This document shows positions 34,324 through 43,592 of a stretch of DNA of 64,000 bases, piece by piece. Under the pieces are notes generated by a model. The model worked only from the letters and a program-made list of their open reading frames with translations, made no database searches and was not told the DNA's origin. Position numbers and translations under genes: made by a program. The DNA comes from Caballeronia sp. dw_276 (GTDB taxonomy: Bacteria; Pseudomonadota; Gammaproteobacteria; Burkholderiales; Burkholderiaceae). The DNA lies in assembly GCF_018449635.1 (NCBI RefSeq), contig NZ_JAAVUV010000001.1:434001-498000 (forward strand). The letters are read 5' to 3'. Numbering within the stretch: position 1 is the stretch's first letter; each line of letters begins with the position of its first letter.

Positions 34324-34593
34324 ATGAAAAAGAATCTTCTCGCGTCGTTGCTTATCGCCGCCACTGCTTCCATCGCTGTTCCGGCATTTGCCAGCGGCTA
34401 CGGCCCGGCACCGTCGTATCGTCCGTCGGTTGGCGCTCCGGCTTCGCAACAAGGCCAAAATACGCAAACCCTGGCTGCTGAAAGCCGCAACGCCGATGTA
34501 AATGCCTACGGCGGCGCAAAATCGCTGACGCAATCGGGTTCGACGAGCCGTGACGGCAGCAACAAGTCGCAAGCTGTTTTCTTCGGTCAGTAA
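34324..34593 (+). CDS. Small exported hypothetical protein
   Basis: 89 residues, ATG at 34324 after CGGAG. Clear signal peptide (MKKNLLASLLIAATASIAVPAFA, cleavage near residue 23). The mature part is small, Ser/Gly/Gln/Asn-rich (SGYGPAPSYRPSVGAPASQQGQNTQTL), without cysteines. Similar small secreted proteins of unknown function are frequent in Burkholderia. A bidirectional terminator follows. Confidence 0.75.
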   Translation: MKKNLLASLLIAATASIAVPAFASGYGPAPSYRPSVGAPASQQGQNTQTLAAESRNADVNAYGGAKSLTQSGSTSRDGSNKSQAVFFGQ

Positions 34594-34685
34594 TTTTCGG
34601 GCGTAAGAACGCTTCTACGCGCACAACCGGCAAACGCAAATGCCGTCCTGATCGCGTAAAGCATGGCTGAATGACCGTGTGGTAC

Positions 34686-34729
34686 GACAAAGCCCGCTGG
34701 ATTCGCGTCCAGCGGGCTTTGTCGTTTTT
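34686..34729. terminator. Bidirectional Rho-independent terminator
   Basis: Perfect 16-base stem GACAAAGCCCGCTGGA / TCCAGCGGGCTTTGTC, loop TTCGCG, followed by GTTTTTG. It lies between the rightward small exported gene and the leftward cheV. Confidence 0.9.
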
Positions 34730-34750
34730 GTCTCTTCCCAGCGACTTGTG

Positions 34751-35710
34751 TCAGGTTCCGGTTTTCAGCGCGTTGCGCATCACGGTCGCAAGTTCGGCCG
34801 GCGCGAATTTCGATACATACGCGTTTGCGCCTACCTTTCGCACGTGCTCCTCGTTCGCGGATCCGGACAGGGACGAGTGAATGACCACCGGAATGGCTTG
34901 CATGCCGGCGTTCGCCTTGATGCGGCGCGTGAGCGTGAAGCCGTCCATTTCAGGCATTTCCAGATCGGTCAGCACGAGCGCGATTTCATCGGAAGCGAGG
35001 CGGCCTTCCGATTCGGCCTTGCGCTGCAGGTCTTCAAGCACATTCCACGCTTCCTGGCCGCTTTTGGTCATGATGAACGACACACCCATTGCGTTCAGGC
35101 TTTGCTCGATCAGGCTGCGCGCGACGCCGGAGTCGTCGGCGGCGAGCACCTTCGTACCGGGTTTCAGGATCAGACGGCCCGTGCTGGACTCGTTGATCTC
35201 GGCTGCGGTCGACGGCAGCACGTCGCGCAGGATCTGCTCCACGTCGAGCACTTGCGCGAGCCTCGATCCGTCCACATTGCCGTCGAGCCGCGCGAAACTG
35301 GTTACCGTCCGTCCGCTCGAATGCGATTCCGCCGATAAAACCTGATTCCATTCCAGCCGCACGATATCGTCGACTTCTTCCACGGCAAAACCTTGCGTGG
35401 TGCGCGCAAATTCCGTCACGAGCAGTATCTTCGGACCGTTTTTCGGCCGGCAACCCGTGACCTGAGCGAGGTCGATCACCGGAATGATCTGGCCGCGAAT
35501 ATCCGCGACGCCAAGGATTTCGGCATTCGCGCCGGCGACCACGGTGATTTCAGGCATCGCGAGGATCTCACGCACCTTGAACACGTTGATGCCATAAAGC
35601 TCGCGCTGCTCCGAGCCGGGCGCTTCGCCCAGGCGAAACAAAAGCAACTCGAACATGTTGTTACCCGCGAGCCGAACCCGCTGTTCGATATCGTGTTGTG
35701 AGCTGCTCAA
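34751..35710 (-). CDS. cheV: Chemotaxis coupling protein CheV
   Basis: 319 residues. An N-terminal CheW domain (residues about 15-165: LGEAPGSEQRELYGINVFKVREILAMPEITVVAGANAEILGVADIRGQIIPVIDL) is followed by a receiver domain (from about 190: VLAADDSGVARSLIEQ, phosphoacceptor in VLTDLEMPEMDG). CheV links chemoreceptors to the kinase CheA and is tuned by phosphorylation. The start is TTG at 35710 with AGGAG seven bases upstream. No other chemotaxis genes are in the window. Confidence 0.92.
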   Translation of the reverse strand: MSSSQHDIEQRVRLAGNNMFELLLFRLGEAPGSEQRELYGINVFKVREILAMPEITVVAGANAEILGVADIRGQIIPVIDLAQVTGCRPKNGPKILLVTEFARTTQGFAVEEVDDIVRLEWNQVLSAESHSSGRTVTSFARLDGNVDGSRLAQVLDVEQILRDVLPSTAAEINESSTGRLILKPGTKVLAADDSGVARSLIEQSLNAMGVSFIMTKSGQEAWNVLEDLQRKAESEGRLASDEIALVLTDLEMPEMDGFTLTRRIKANAGMQAIPVVIHSSLSGSANEEHVRKVGANAYVSKFAPAELATVMRNALKTGT

Positions 35711-36018
35711 AATGTTCTCCTGATCGATTTATGCCGGGCTTTGACCAGCCGGTTCCTGATTAGCGGCGCGCTGCAGGGAAACTGAAGCCCATTTCGAGTG
35801 TTTATGACTCTGGCATTTCAGCGCCACATGACTTCCGGACGCCTGTATCGGGATTGACCCTCGGACGGGCCAAAACCAGTGTTTTCGAGCGTCCGCGCGG
35901 CGGGCAGGTGGCCTATACTTTTTGAATGGGCTGGGTAATATGGACGTAAGGCGAGGCATGGCCCCATGTCAAACGCCGGCCAGCCGGCAGGCGTTGCGCG
36001 GTTCAACGGAGGCGTTCG

Positions 36019-36459
36019 ATGGCAACAGTCGCACAAGTTCTTAATTCGAAACCCGATCACACCATCTTCACGATTACCGATACGGCTTCGGTCTACGACG
36101 CCATCGTCATGATGGCGGAAAAGCACATTGGCGCGCTGGTCGTCACGCACGGCGAAGCCATTGTCGGGATCATGACCGAACGTGATTACGCGCGCAAAGT
36201 CGTGCTGATGGACCGGGTTTCGCGGCAGACGCCCGTGCACGAAATCATGACGTCGCAAGTGCGTTTCGTGCGCCCTGACCAGACCACGGATGACTGCATG
36301 GCGCTCATGACAGAGAAACGCATGCGGCATTTGCCCGTGATCGACGGTGAAAAGCTCGTGGGAATGATCTCGATCGGCGATCTGGTGAAAAACATCATCT
36401 CCGAGCAGCAGCTCACCATTCACCAGCTCGAAGGCTACATTCGCGGCGAGCATATGTAG
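36019..36459 (+). CDS. CBS-domain pair protein
   Basis: 146 residues, ATG at 36019 after CGGAGG. Two CBS domains with TERDYARKVVLMDRVSRQTPVHEIM and RMRHLPVIDGEKLVGMISIGDLVK. The whole chain aligns with the CBS protein at 17169-17636 (start MATVAQVLNSKPDHTI versus MTTVAQLLSSKPDQSF, end LTIHQLEGYIRG versus FTIHQLEHYIRG), so the two are paralogues. Likely adenine nucleotide sensor; partner unknown. Confidence 0.92.
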   Translation: MATVAQVLNSKPDHTIFTITDTASVYDAIVMMAEKHIGALVVTHGEAIVGIMTERDYARKVVLMDRVSRQTPVHEIMTSQVRFVRPDQTTDDCMALMTEKRMRHLPVIDGEKLVGMISIGDLVKNIISEQQLTIHQLEGYIRGEHM

Positions 36460-36650
36460 ACGGGGCATCTTCACAAAGAAGCTGCGCGGCACGATGTGTC
36501 ACGCGGTTTCTTTGCTTAATCAGAATGTAAGCTAATTGTTATAATTAACGGGTACCGCTCGGCTGCCCGGTATCCGGCTGACACCTGCCGCGCGGCGCGC
36601 CCGTTCAATCATCGAGTGATGCTCGATCCGACCTGACAGGAGCGCCTTTC

Positions 36651-37661
36651 ATGACGCCCGCCGATCTTTCCCCGTTGCTCTCGAAAGCCGCCTCCCAGGC
36701 ACATGGGCCTCGCGTGATCGCCGCCGACGCGCCGTTTTTTATCGTGATGAACGCGGGTTCGGGGCGCAAGCAAAGCGATGAAACGCGCGCGGCGCTCGAA
36801 CAGACCTTGGGCCGCGCGGGGCGCCAGTTCGAGGTCAGGCTGGTCGAGGATCCGTCGAAACTCGTCGAGACCGCCGCGAAAGCGGTACGCGACGCCAAGG
36901 TGCAGAAAGGCGTGGTAGTCGGCGCGGGCGGCGATGGGACACTTTGCGCCGTTGCGAGCGCCGTACTCGGCAGCGGATGTCCGTTCGCCGTCTTGCCGCG
37001 TGGCACGTTCAACTACTTCAGCCGCGACCACGGTATTCCGTCCGATCCCGAAGAATCCATTCCGCTATTGCTGAGTGCCCGGGCGCATCCTGTACAAGTT
37101 GGATTCGTCAACGACCGCATGTTCCTGGTCAACGCTAGCCTCGGCCTGTATCCGAAGTTGCTCGAAGACCGCGAACTGTATAAACAGCAATTCGGCCGCA
37201 GCCGGTTGATCGCCCTGTGGTCGGCGGCTATCACGCTGTTGCGGCCTCATCGGCATTTGCGCTTGCATATAGAGCACGATGGCACAATGCAGGAAATCCG
37301 GACTTCGACATTGTTTGTCGGCAACAATCGACTTCAGCTCGAACAGATCGGCATGGCCGAAGCGCCACAGCTGGAACAAGGGTTGCTCGCTGCCATCGCA
37401 CCACGCGCAATTGGGCGACTTGCTCAGATCGCGCTTACGCTGCGCGGCGCAACCGGCAGGATGAGCGATGCAGACGATGTCATCAGCTTCGCGTTCGATC
37501 ACATTACGGTGACGCACCCGTCAAAGCGGCCTCGCCCCGTCAAGATTGCGACCGATGGCGAAGTGACCTGGATGAACATGCCGCTCGAATTCCGCGTCGC
37601 CTCCGAGCCGCTGTTCCTGCTCAAACCCGAGGCCGAAGTCGCCAACGCCAACCGCTCATGA
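36651..37661 (+). CDS. Diacylglycerol kinase-family lipid kinase
   Basis: 336 residues. The catalytic domain has FIVMNAGSGRKQ near residue 30 and the nucleotide motif VVGAGGDGTLCAVAS near 95, then FNYFSRDHGIP. This is the DAGK_cat/YegS class that phosphorylates diacylglycerol or sphingoid lipids at the membrane. It overlaps the next gene by 4 bases (ATGA), starting a three-gene coupled operon with a phosphoesterase and a PAP2 phosphatase, all lipid-phosphate enzymes. Confidence 0.88.
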   Translation: MTPADLSPLLSKAASQAHGPRVIAADAPFFIVMNAGSGRKQSDETRAALEQTLGRAGRQFEVRLVEDPSKLVETAAKAVRDAKVQKGVVVGAGGDGTLCAVASAVLGSGCPFAVLPRGTFNYFSRDHGIPSDPEESIPLLLSARAHPVQVGFVNDRMFLVNASLGLYPKLLEDRELYKQQFGRSRLIALWSAAITLLRPHRHLRLHIEHDGTMQEIRTSTLFVGNNRLQLEQIGMAEAPQLEQGLLAAIAPRAIGRLAQIALTLRGATGRMSDADDVISFAFDHITVTHPSKRPRPVKIATDGEVTWMNMPLEFRVASEPLFLLKPEAEVANANRS

Positions 37662-38506
37662 CCCTGCTGCTGCAAATTTCCGACCCTCACTTTGGCACCG
37701 AACAACCGCCGGTTGTGGAAGCGTTGCTGCGCCTCGCCGACATCCATCGTCCGGATCTCGTGGTCATGTCCGGCGACATCACGCAGCGAGCGCGGCGTGC
37801 GCAATTCAGCGCGGCACGCGTTTTCGTCGATAAATTCGGCGCAACGCCGTTCGTGATCGTGCCCGGCAATCACGATATCCCGCTCTACAACGTGTTTGCG
37901 CGCGCGATGCATCCGTATGCGAATCATCGGCGGGTGTTCGGACATGACCTGGAACCGGTGTTCGAGTCCGATGCGCTGCTGGTGATCGGCGTCAACACGA
38001 CCCGGCCGTATCGTCATAAGGATGGCGAAGTATCGGCGCAGCAGGCCGAGCGCGTGGCGCGGCGGCTGGAGCGTGCGGCGCCCGGGCAATTGCGCGCAAT
38101 CGTCACGCACCAGCCGGTGCTGGCCGCACGCGCAAACGACGTGCACAACCTTTTGCATGGCCGCGAACACGCGGTCCGGCGCTGGGCGCAAGCGGGCGCT
38201 GATCTGATCATGGGCGGACATATCCACTTGCCTTATGTATTGCCCTTGCACGCGGCGTACAAGGATCTGCCGCGGCGCATGTGGGCGGTGCAGGCGGGCA
38301 CCTCGTTGTCCTCCAGGGTACGCGGCGCGGTGCCGAATTCGGTGAACCTGATTGAATACGATGACGCATCGGTTGCGGGCGACCGGCGTGCGGTCATCGC
38401 GCGATGGGACTTCAATCACGCGCTTTTATCGTTTGAACCGGTTACGCGGCACGCGCTGGATTTCGATACCGAAACGCTCGACACACCCGTCGCCGCGCTT
38501 TCATGA
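37658..38506 (+). CDS. Calcineurin-like metallophosphoesterase
   Basis: 282 residues, cytoplasmic, no signal. Metal motifs in order: SDPHFG, SGDITQ, GNHDIP, THQPV and GGHIHLPY, as in CpdA-like phosphodiesterases. The coupled neighbours (lipid kinase before, PAP2 after, both with 4-base overlaps) suggest a lipid-linked or nucleotide-lipid substrate; the substrate is not known. Confidence 0.87.
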   Translation: MTLLLQISDPHFGTEQPPVVEALLRLADIHRPDLVVMSGDITQRARRAQFSAARVFVDKFGATPFVIVPGNHDIPLYNVFARAMHPYANHRRVFGHDLEPVFESDALLVIGVNTTRPYRHKDGEVSAQQAERVARRLERAAPGQLRAIVTHQPVLAARANDVHNLLHGREHAVRRWAQAGADLIMGGHIHLPYVLPLHAAYKDLPRRMWAVQAGTSLSSRVRGAVPNSVNLIEYDDASVAGDRRAVIARWDFNHALLSFEPVTRHALDFDTETLDTPVAALS

Positions 38507-39330
38507 GCCAGCCAGACCCAAGGTACGCCAGCGTAATTCACGCGGCGCATGTCGCGGGAGAGCATGCACTCGCGGTGTACGGGGCGACGCTCGTGATAGC
38601 GATTCTTGCGGTGCTCGGTGCTTGGCGGCTTGTGCAACGCTACGGATTGCCACGCGAAAAGGGCGGATTACCACCGCGTATCTTGCTCGTGATTCATCTG
38701 GCGGTAAGCTTTGCGATCATCGTTGGCGCGGCTGCGTTGTTCGCCGCTATCGCCGATGAAATTGGTGACGGCGAGACGCTCGGGTTTATGGATCAAGCCT
38801 TCGCCGACGGTATCGCGCGAAGCGTTCCCATCGATGTAATCAGGGTCTTTGCGCGCGTTACGCATCTCGGCGATCCATGGCTGCTCGCAACGTGGTGTGT
38901 GCTAGGCGCTGTGCTGCTGGTGCTTAGTGGCAGGCGCGCTATTGCTATTGGTTTTGTGATCGCGATCGTCGGCAACGGCGTTTTGAACACTACGCTCAAG
39001 CGTATCTTCGAGCGCGTGCGGCCGGTGCACGACCGCGAGATCGCCACCGCCGATGGCTGGAGTTTTCCGAGCGGCCATGCATCTGGTTCACTGGTGACTT
39101 ACGGCATGATTGCGTATGTGCTTGTGAGCGTCATGCCATCGCGCTGGCGTCTGCCCGCGGCAATATTGGCAACGATCATCGCAGTCACGACCGCAAGCAG
39201 CCGCGTATTCCTGCGCGTGCATTTCGCAAGCGACGTGCTGGCCGGTTTCGCGTCGGGCACGGCGTGGCTGGCGGCGTGCATTGTGAGTATCGAACTCATG
39301 CGCCGATATTGGCGCACGCGTCAGGGTTGA
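38503..39330 (+). CDS. PAP2-family membrane phosphatase
   Basis: 275 residues, about six membrane helices. The three PAP2 motifs are complete: KRIFERVRP, SFPSGHASGS and SRVFLRVHFASD. Such enzymes dephosphorylate phosphatidate, phosphatidylglycerol phosphate or undecaprenyl pyrophosphate at the outer face of the inner membrane. It opposes the kinase at the start of the operon. The 3' end overlaps the convergent PPC-domain gene by 10 bases. Confidence 0.9.
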   Translation: MSQPDPRYASVIHAAHVAGEHALAVYGATLVIAILAVLGAWRLVQRYGLPREKGGLPPRILLVIHLAVSFAIIVGAAALFAAIADEIGDGETLGFMDQAFADGIARSVPIDVIRVFARVTHLGDPWLLATWCVLGAVLLVLSGRRAIAIGFVIAIVGNGVLNTTLKRIFERVRPVHDREIATADGWSFPSGHASGSLVTYGMIAYVLVSVMPSRWRLPAAILATIIAVTTASSRVFLRVHFASDVLAGFASGTAWLAACIVSIELMRRYWRTRQG

Positions 39331-39719
39331 CGGTGTACCGATAGTTCCGGGAACCCCGTGGCGGAATCGACTTCGCGTGAAAAGCGGAAGCCGTCGAGGC
39401 TCGCGAGCAGGATCTCCGCCGTGGTTCTGACAATGCATCCCGGCGATACATGGCCGCCGTACACGCGGCCGGCGGAATCGGAGACGGACATGTGCAGGTG
39501 TGCGCCGTCGGGACCGAGAGAGCCGGCCAGGGTCAGGATTTCGAGGTCGCGATCAAGGAGGGTGGCTTGATCGATACCGGCATAACGCAGGTTCGCCACG
39601 CTCAGGCTGCCAATACCCTGAAGCACGAACGCTGCACCGAGGGCTTCGTTTCGCGAGAGCGCCTCAAGCGTATTGCGCAGGTCATCTCCGGGAACCAGCC
39701 GCACGGGAAGGGTTTGCAT
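39321..39719 (-). CDS. PPC (DUF296) domain protein
   Basis: 132 residues from the ATG at 39719 (MQTLPVRLVPGDDLRNTLEALSRNEALGAAFVLQGIGSLSVANLRYA), the usual start of this family; in-frame ATGs further upstream (39761) are possible. The motif GAHLHMSVSDSAGRVYGGHVSPGCIVRTTAEILLA is the PPC hallmark, with a possible metal-binding His trio. In plants the domain joins AT-hook proteins; in bacteria it stands alone, with unknown function. Confidence 0.88.
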   Translation of the reverse strand: MQTLPVRLVPGDDLRNTLEALSRNEALGAAFVLQGIGSLSVANLRYAGIDQATLLDRDLEILTLAGSLGPDGAHLHMSVSDSAGRVYGGHVSPGCIVRTTAEILLASLDGFRFSREVDSATGFPELSVHRQP

Positions 39720-39802
39720 GAATGATTGTCCACGATCTGCACGATGCATCAATGATGGCATGATGAGTCCGGTTTCGCCCGCAATCAACCTAAAGAGCAA
39801 CC

Positions 39803-40192
39803 ATGACGACAGAACTTCATATTCTTGCCTGGGCGCTGGTGCTCGCGCTGATCCAGGTGCTGCTGCCATCGGTGCTGCGCAGCCGCGAGACCGGTCTTGG
39901 TTACAACGCCAGCGCTCGCGACAAACCGGCAACGCCGCCCGGCAAGCTGACGGGCAGACTTATGCGCGCGCAAGCGAACCTTTTTGAAACGCTGCCTGTT
40001 TTCGCCATCGCCATTTTGATCACACACATAGTGGGCCGCGAAGGCCCGTTGACGCTCACGGGCGCGTGGCTTTACATCATCGCGCGGGTCGCTTATGTGC
40101 CGGTGTACGCAGCGGGAATTCCTTTCCTGCGCTCGCTCATCTGGGTCGTTTCCCTGTTCGGCATCATCCTTATTCTCGTCCCTATCATTTGA
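39803..40192 (+). CDS. MAPEG-family membrane protein
   Basis: 129 residues, four membrane helices. Central motif GRLMRAQANLFETLPVFAIAILI matches the MAPEG family (membrane-associated eicosanoid/glutathione metabolism proteins). Bacterial members are mostly uncharacterised; glutathione binding is possible. AAAGAG precedes the ATG at 39803. The esterase gene follows 25 bases later on the same strand. Confidence 0.88.
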   Translation: MTTELHILAWALVLALIQVLLPSVLRSRETGLGYNASARDKPATPPGKLTGRLMRAQANLFETLPVFAIAILITHIVGREGPLTLTGAWLYIIARVAYVPVYAAGIPFLRSLIWVVSLFGIILILVPII

Positions 40193-40217
40193 AACTTGTC
40201 AAACCGGAGTCCAGTTC

Positions 40218-40892
40218 ATGACCGCCTTGTTGTCCACCATCGACGTGGAAACCGCGCCGAATCCCGAGTTCGCCGTGATCCTGATGCACGGCCTGGGCGC
40301 CGATGCCAACGACTTTATTCCGCTCGTGCCGGAATTGCGTCTGGGCGATCTGCCGGCGGTGCGTTTCGTGTTTCCGAACGCCTTGGAAATGCCCGTGACC
40401 GGCAACAACGGCTATGTAATGCGCGCGTGGTACGACATCCTGTCGTTCGAGGGCGTGAACCGGCGTGTCGATGAAGCCGGCCTCGCGGCCTCGTGTGACC
40501 GCATTCGCGATCTGATCGCACGTGAAAACGAACGCGGGATTCCGACATCGAAGATCTTTCTTGCCGGCTTCTCGCAAGGCGGCGCGATGACCTATACGGC
40601 GGGCCTGACGCATCCGGAGAAGCTGGCTGGCCTGATTGTGTTGTCGGGGTATGTGCCGTCGCCGGGTTTGATCGATGCAGCGTTCAGCGAAGCAAATCGC
40701 GACACGCCGATCTTCGCCGCGCACGGCACGCAGGACCCGGTTCTTCCGCTGGAACTGGCCGAGCAGGGGCGCGACTTCGCGCTGTCCCATGGATGCAAGA
40801 TCGAGTGGCATCAATATCCTATGCCACACTCGGTTTGCGCTGAAGAAGTCGAAGCGCTGCGCGCGTGGCTCGGCGCGCAACTGAGCAGTTAA
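40218..40892 (+). CDS. Alpha/beta-hydrolase carboxylesterase
   Basis: 224 residues, ATG at 40218 with CGGAG upstream. The phospholipase/carboxylesterase (Abhydrolase_2) pattern is complete: VILMHGLGADANDF (oxyanion), nucleophile GFSQGG, Asp in HGTQDPVLP and His in PMPHSV. It resembles bacterial EstB and eukaryotic acyl-protein thioesterases. Cytoplasmic. The stop shares TTAA with the stop of the convergent nucleoside hydrolase. Confidence 0.9.
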   Translation: MTALLSTIDVETAPNPEFAVILMHGLGADANDFIPLVPELRLGDLPAVRFVFPNALEMPVTGNNGYVMRAWYDILSFEGVNRRVDEAGLAASCDRIRDLIARENERGIPTSKIFLAGFSQGGAMTYTAGLTHPEKLAGLIVLSGYVPSPGLIDAAFSEANRDTPIFAAHGTQDPVLPLELAEQGRDFALSHGCKIEWHQYPMPHSVCAEEVEALRAWLGAQLSS

Positions 40893-41851
40893 AGTGCTTT
40901 AAAAAAGGTGTTTTTGTACAGGTCGAGCATACCGGCGGCATCCACGCCGACGCACACCGCCTGCGCCGGACGATCATCCCAGTCCGGCGCAGGCGCCTTC
41001 ATGGTCACCGGTTTCTGAATCGTCTCGCCCGTCGCAATGCCGCTCGTCACCACTCGCACCGGACCCTTGCGCACGGTGTAAAGATGCGGCGCAAGCACAT
41101 ACGCCACCGCCGATGAATCGTGGACATAGATCCCTTCAAGTCCCGCGCTGTCCTTGTGGAACCGCGCGTAATGACGTGATACGTCCCACACGAAACGGCC
41201 GGCGTCGCCATGGCCGCCGAAGTCCTTGAGCCATTCGTTCGGCATGATCGTTTCTTGCGTGACGTCCAGGCCGACCATGGTCACGGGCCACGCCGCGCCA
41301 AGCACAATATCGGCGGCATCGGGATCGCACATGATGTTGGCTTCGGCTGCCGGCGATACATTGCCGAGCACGCCCGCAGTCCCAAACGCGCCGCCCATGA
41401 TCACGACCTGCTTCACGAGTGTTGCGATCTCCGGATCGGCTTCGAGCGCGAGGGCAAGATTCGTCAGCGGACCGACCGCGATCAGCGTTACTTCGCCGGG
41501 TTGGGCGCGGATGGTATCGACAATGAATTGATGTGCTGGGCGCGCGTCCAATGACGTGTCGCCCGGTTCGCCCAGCTCGATATTCCCCAGCCCGTTGTCG
41601 CCATGAATCCAGCCGAGCGGTGCAGGCGGCGCGCGATGCAGCGGCGCCGCTGCACCACGCGCGACCGGCACGCCGGGACAAAAACGCGAACGCAGATAAA
41701 GCGCGTTGGACGTGGTGGTATCGATCGTCGCGTTGCCGTAGACGCTCGTGATCCCGAGCAATTCGATATCCGGATGCAGCGCCTGGAATACGAGCGCCAT
41801 GGCGTCGTCGACACCCGGGTCCGTGTCGTAGATTACCTTGTGCTGTGTCAT
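40889..41851 (-). CDS. Nucleoside hydrolase (inosine/uridine-preferring type)
   Basis: 320 residues. The calcium-binding N-terminal motif is VIYDTDPGVDDAMAL; further family blocks are LTNLALALEADPEIATLVKQVVIMGGAFG and NIMCDPDAADIVL. It cleaves ribonucleosides to base plus ribose. It overlaps cdd by 4 bases, and nupC lies just upstream, so the three form a nucleoside uptake and salvage operon read leftward. Confidence 0.92.
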   Translation of the reverse strand: MTQHKVIYDTDPGVDDAMALVFQALHPDIELLGITSVYGNATIDTTTSNALYLRSRFCPGVPVARGAAAPLHRAPPAPLGWIHGDNGLGNIELGEPGDTSLDARPAHQFIVDTIRAQPGEVTLIAVGPLTNLALALEADPEIATLVKQVVIMGGAFGTAGVLGNVSPAAEANIMCDPDAADIVLGAAWPVTMVGLDVTQETIMPNEWLKDFGGHGDAGRFVWDVSRHYARFHKDSAGLEGIYVHDSSAVAYVLAPHLYTVRKGPVRVVTSGIATGETIQKPVTMKAPAPDWDDRPAQAVCVGVDAAGMLDLYKNTFFKAL

Positions 41852-42237
41852 AGGTAGAAGGCGTCTGGAAGCTGCTCACGCGCGGTTGTGTCGCGGATCA
41901 CGCCCGTGAGATTGCCAAGGCGGATGAACAACTCGGGACCGCCCAGTTCGATGATCACCTGACGACACGCGCCGCATGGCGCAATGGGGCCGTCGGTGTC
42001 GCCGATCACGGCGAGAGCCGCGAATTCATCACGCTTGCAGCCCGCCGCAATGGCGCTGAAAAACGCGGTGCGCTCCGCACAATTGCACAATCCATACGAT
42101 GCATTTTCCACGTTGCAGCCATCGAAAACGCGGCCGTCTTTTGTCAGCAACGCAGCGCCGACCTTGAACTTCGAATAGGGTGCATAGGCCCGTTCGCGCG
42201 CGGTTTTCGCACGTTCGAGCAATTGTTCCATCGTCAT
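41848..42237 (-). CDS. cdd: Cytidine deaminase
   Basis: 129 residues, the short tetrameric type. Zinc site motifs: CAERTAFFSAIAAG (Cys plus catalytic Glu) and PCGACRQVI (two Cys). YAPYSKFKVGAALLTKDG and GCNVENASYGLCNCAE are standard. It converts cytidine or deoxycytidine to the uridine form. Starts 10 bases after nupC and overlaps the nucleoside hydrolase start. Confidence 0.95.
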   Translation of the reverse strand: MTMEQLLERAKTARERAYAPYSKFKVGAALLTKDGRVFDGCNVENASYGLCNCAERTAFFSAIAAGCKRDEFAALAVIGDTDGPIAPCGACRQVIIELGGPELFIRLGNLTGVIRDTTAREQLPDAFYL

Positions 42238-42247
42238 GATTTTTCCC

Positions 42248-43525
42248 TCAGTTAAGCGTCAGGAACATGCCCGCGATCGTCGCGCTCATCAGGTTCGAGA
42301 GCGTGGCGGCAAGCACGACGCGCAGGCCATAGCGCGCCACTTCGGCGCGGCGTTCCGGCGCCACCGCGCTGAAGCCGCCGGTCAGCACGGCAATGGACGC
42401 AAAGTTTGCGAAACCGCACAGCGCGAATGACAAGATCGCTATGGTACGCGGATCGAGCACCTGCAGACCAGCCGCAGCGACGCTTGCGGAGTCCTTCAGA
42501 TACGGCGAAAGCGACGCATACGCCACGAACTCGTTCAAGATGATTTTCTGGCCGAGGAAGTTGCCGGCGAGTGCGGCTTGATCCCACGGTACGCCGATCA
42601 GGTACGCAAGCGGCGAGAAGATGGCGCCGAGTACCGATTGCATCGACAGATGTGGCGCGCCGAACCATCCGCCAATCCCGCCAACGATCCCGTTCAACAA
42701 AGCGATCAAGCCGACGAACGCAATCAGCATCGCGCCGACCATCACCGCGATTTTCAGGCCCACCGTCGCGCCGGAACTTGCCGCTTCTATGACGTTGGCA
42801 GGACGTTTTTCATCGAAGTTGAGATGCTCGAGTGTGACGCGGCTTGCTTCGGTCGATGGGTGAAGAATCTTTGCAAACAGCAATCCGCCCGGCACCGCCA
42901 TGAACGACGCAGCGAGCAGATATTCCACTTTCACGCCGAGCCCGGCGTAGCCCGCGAGCACGGAACCGGCGACCGCCGCCATGCCGCTCGACATCACGGC
43001 GAACAATTCCGCGCCGGTCATGTCACGAACGAACGGTTTCACGACCGCGGGCATTTCGCTTTGCCCGAGGAAGATGGTGGTGACGGCCGAAAAAGATTCG
43101 AGCTTCGATACCCCCAGCAGCTTCTGGAAGATCGTGCCGAGAATGATCACGATCCAGCGCATGACGCCGAGATAGTAGAGCACCGCGATCAAAGCGGTCA
43201 CGAAGATGATGGCCGGCAAGACACGCACGGCGAACACAAATCCGCCGTCGCCGAAGAGCTGGAACATCTTCGATTGCACCAGCCCGCCGAACAGGAATTC
43301 GATGCCGGCGTTGCCATACCCCAGCACGTGATTCACGCCTGCCGCGGCGGCGGCCAACACGCTTTTACCGAATGGCACGAACAAGATGAACGCGCCAATG
43401 CCGATCTGCGCGAGCAACGCGGGTATGACCGTACGCAGCCGGATGCCGCGCCGGTTATTGGAAAAAATAAATGCGATGAACAGCAGGACAGCAATGCCGA
43501 GCAGGTTGCGGGCGATCAGGGCCAT
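42248..43525 (-). CDS. nupC: NupC-type concentrative nucleoside transporter
   Basis: 425 residues, about ten membrane helices, CNT family: GQSEMPAVVKPFVRDMTGAELFAVMSSGMAAVAGSVLAGYAGLG and LNEFVAYASLSPYLKDS are characteristic. Proton- or sodium-coupled uptake of nucleosides, most likely pyrimidine nucleosides and adenosine. First gene of the nupC-cdd-hydrolase group; AAAGAG lies upstream. The HAD phosphatase gene ends 67 bases before it on the same strand and may be co-transcribed. Confidence 0.93.
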   Translation of the reverse strand: MALIARNLLGIAVLLFIAFIFSNNRRGIRLRTVIPALLAQIGIGAFILFVPFGKSVLAAAAAGVNHVLGYGNAGIEFLFGGLVQSKMFQLFGDGGFVFAVRVLPAIIFVTALIAVLYYLGVMRWIVIILGTIFQKLLGVSKLESFSAVTTIFLGQSEMPAVVKPFVRDMTGAELFAVMSSGMAAVAGSVLAGYAGLGVKVEYLLAASFMAVPGGLLFAKILHPSTEASRVTLEHLNFDEKRPANVIEAASSGATVGLKIAVMVGAMLIAFVGLIALLNGIVGGIGGWFGAPHLSMQSVLGAIFSPLAYLIGVPWDQAALAGNFLGQKIILNEFVAYASLSPYLKDSASVAAAGLQVLDPRTIAILSFALCGFANFASIAVLTGGFSAVAPERRAEVARYGLRVVLAATLSNLMSATIAGMFLTLN

Positions 43526-43592
43526 GTCTCTTTACGTCTGTTGTAAGAATGGCCGAGATGCTACGCCATATGGCGTATGAATAAAACCGGGC

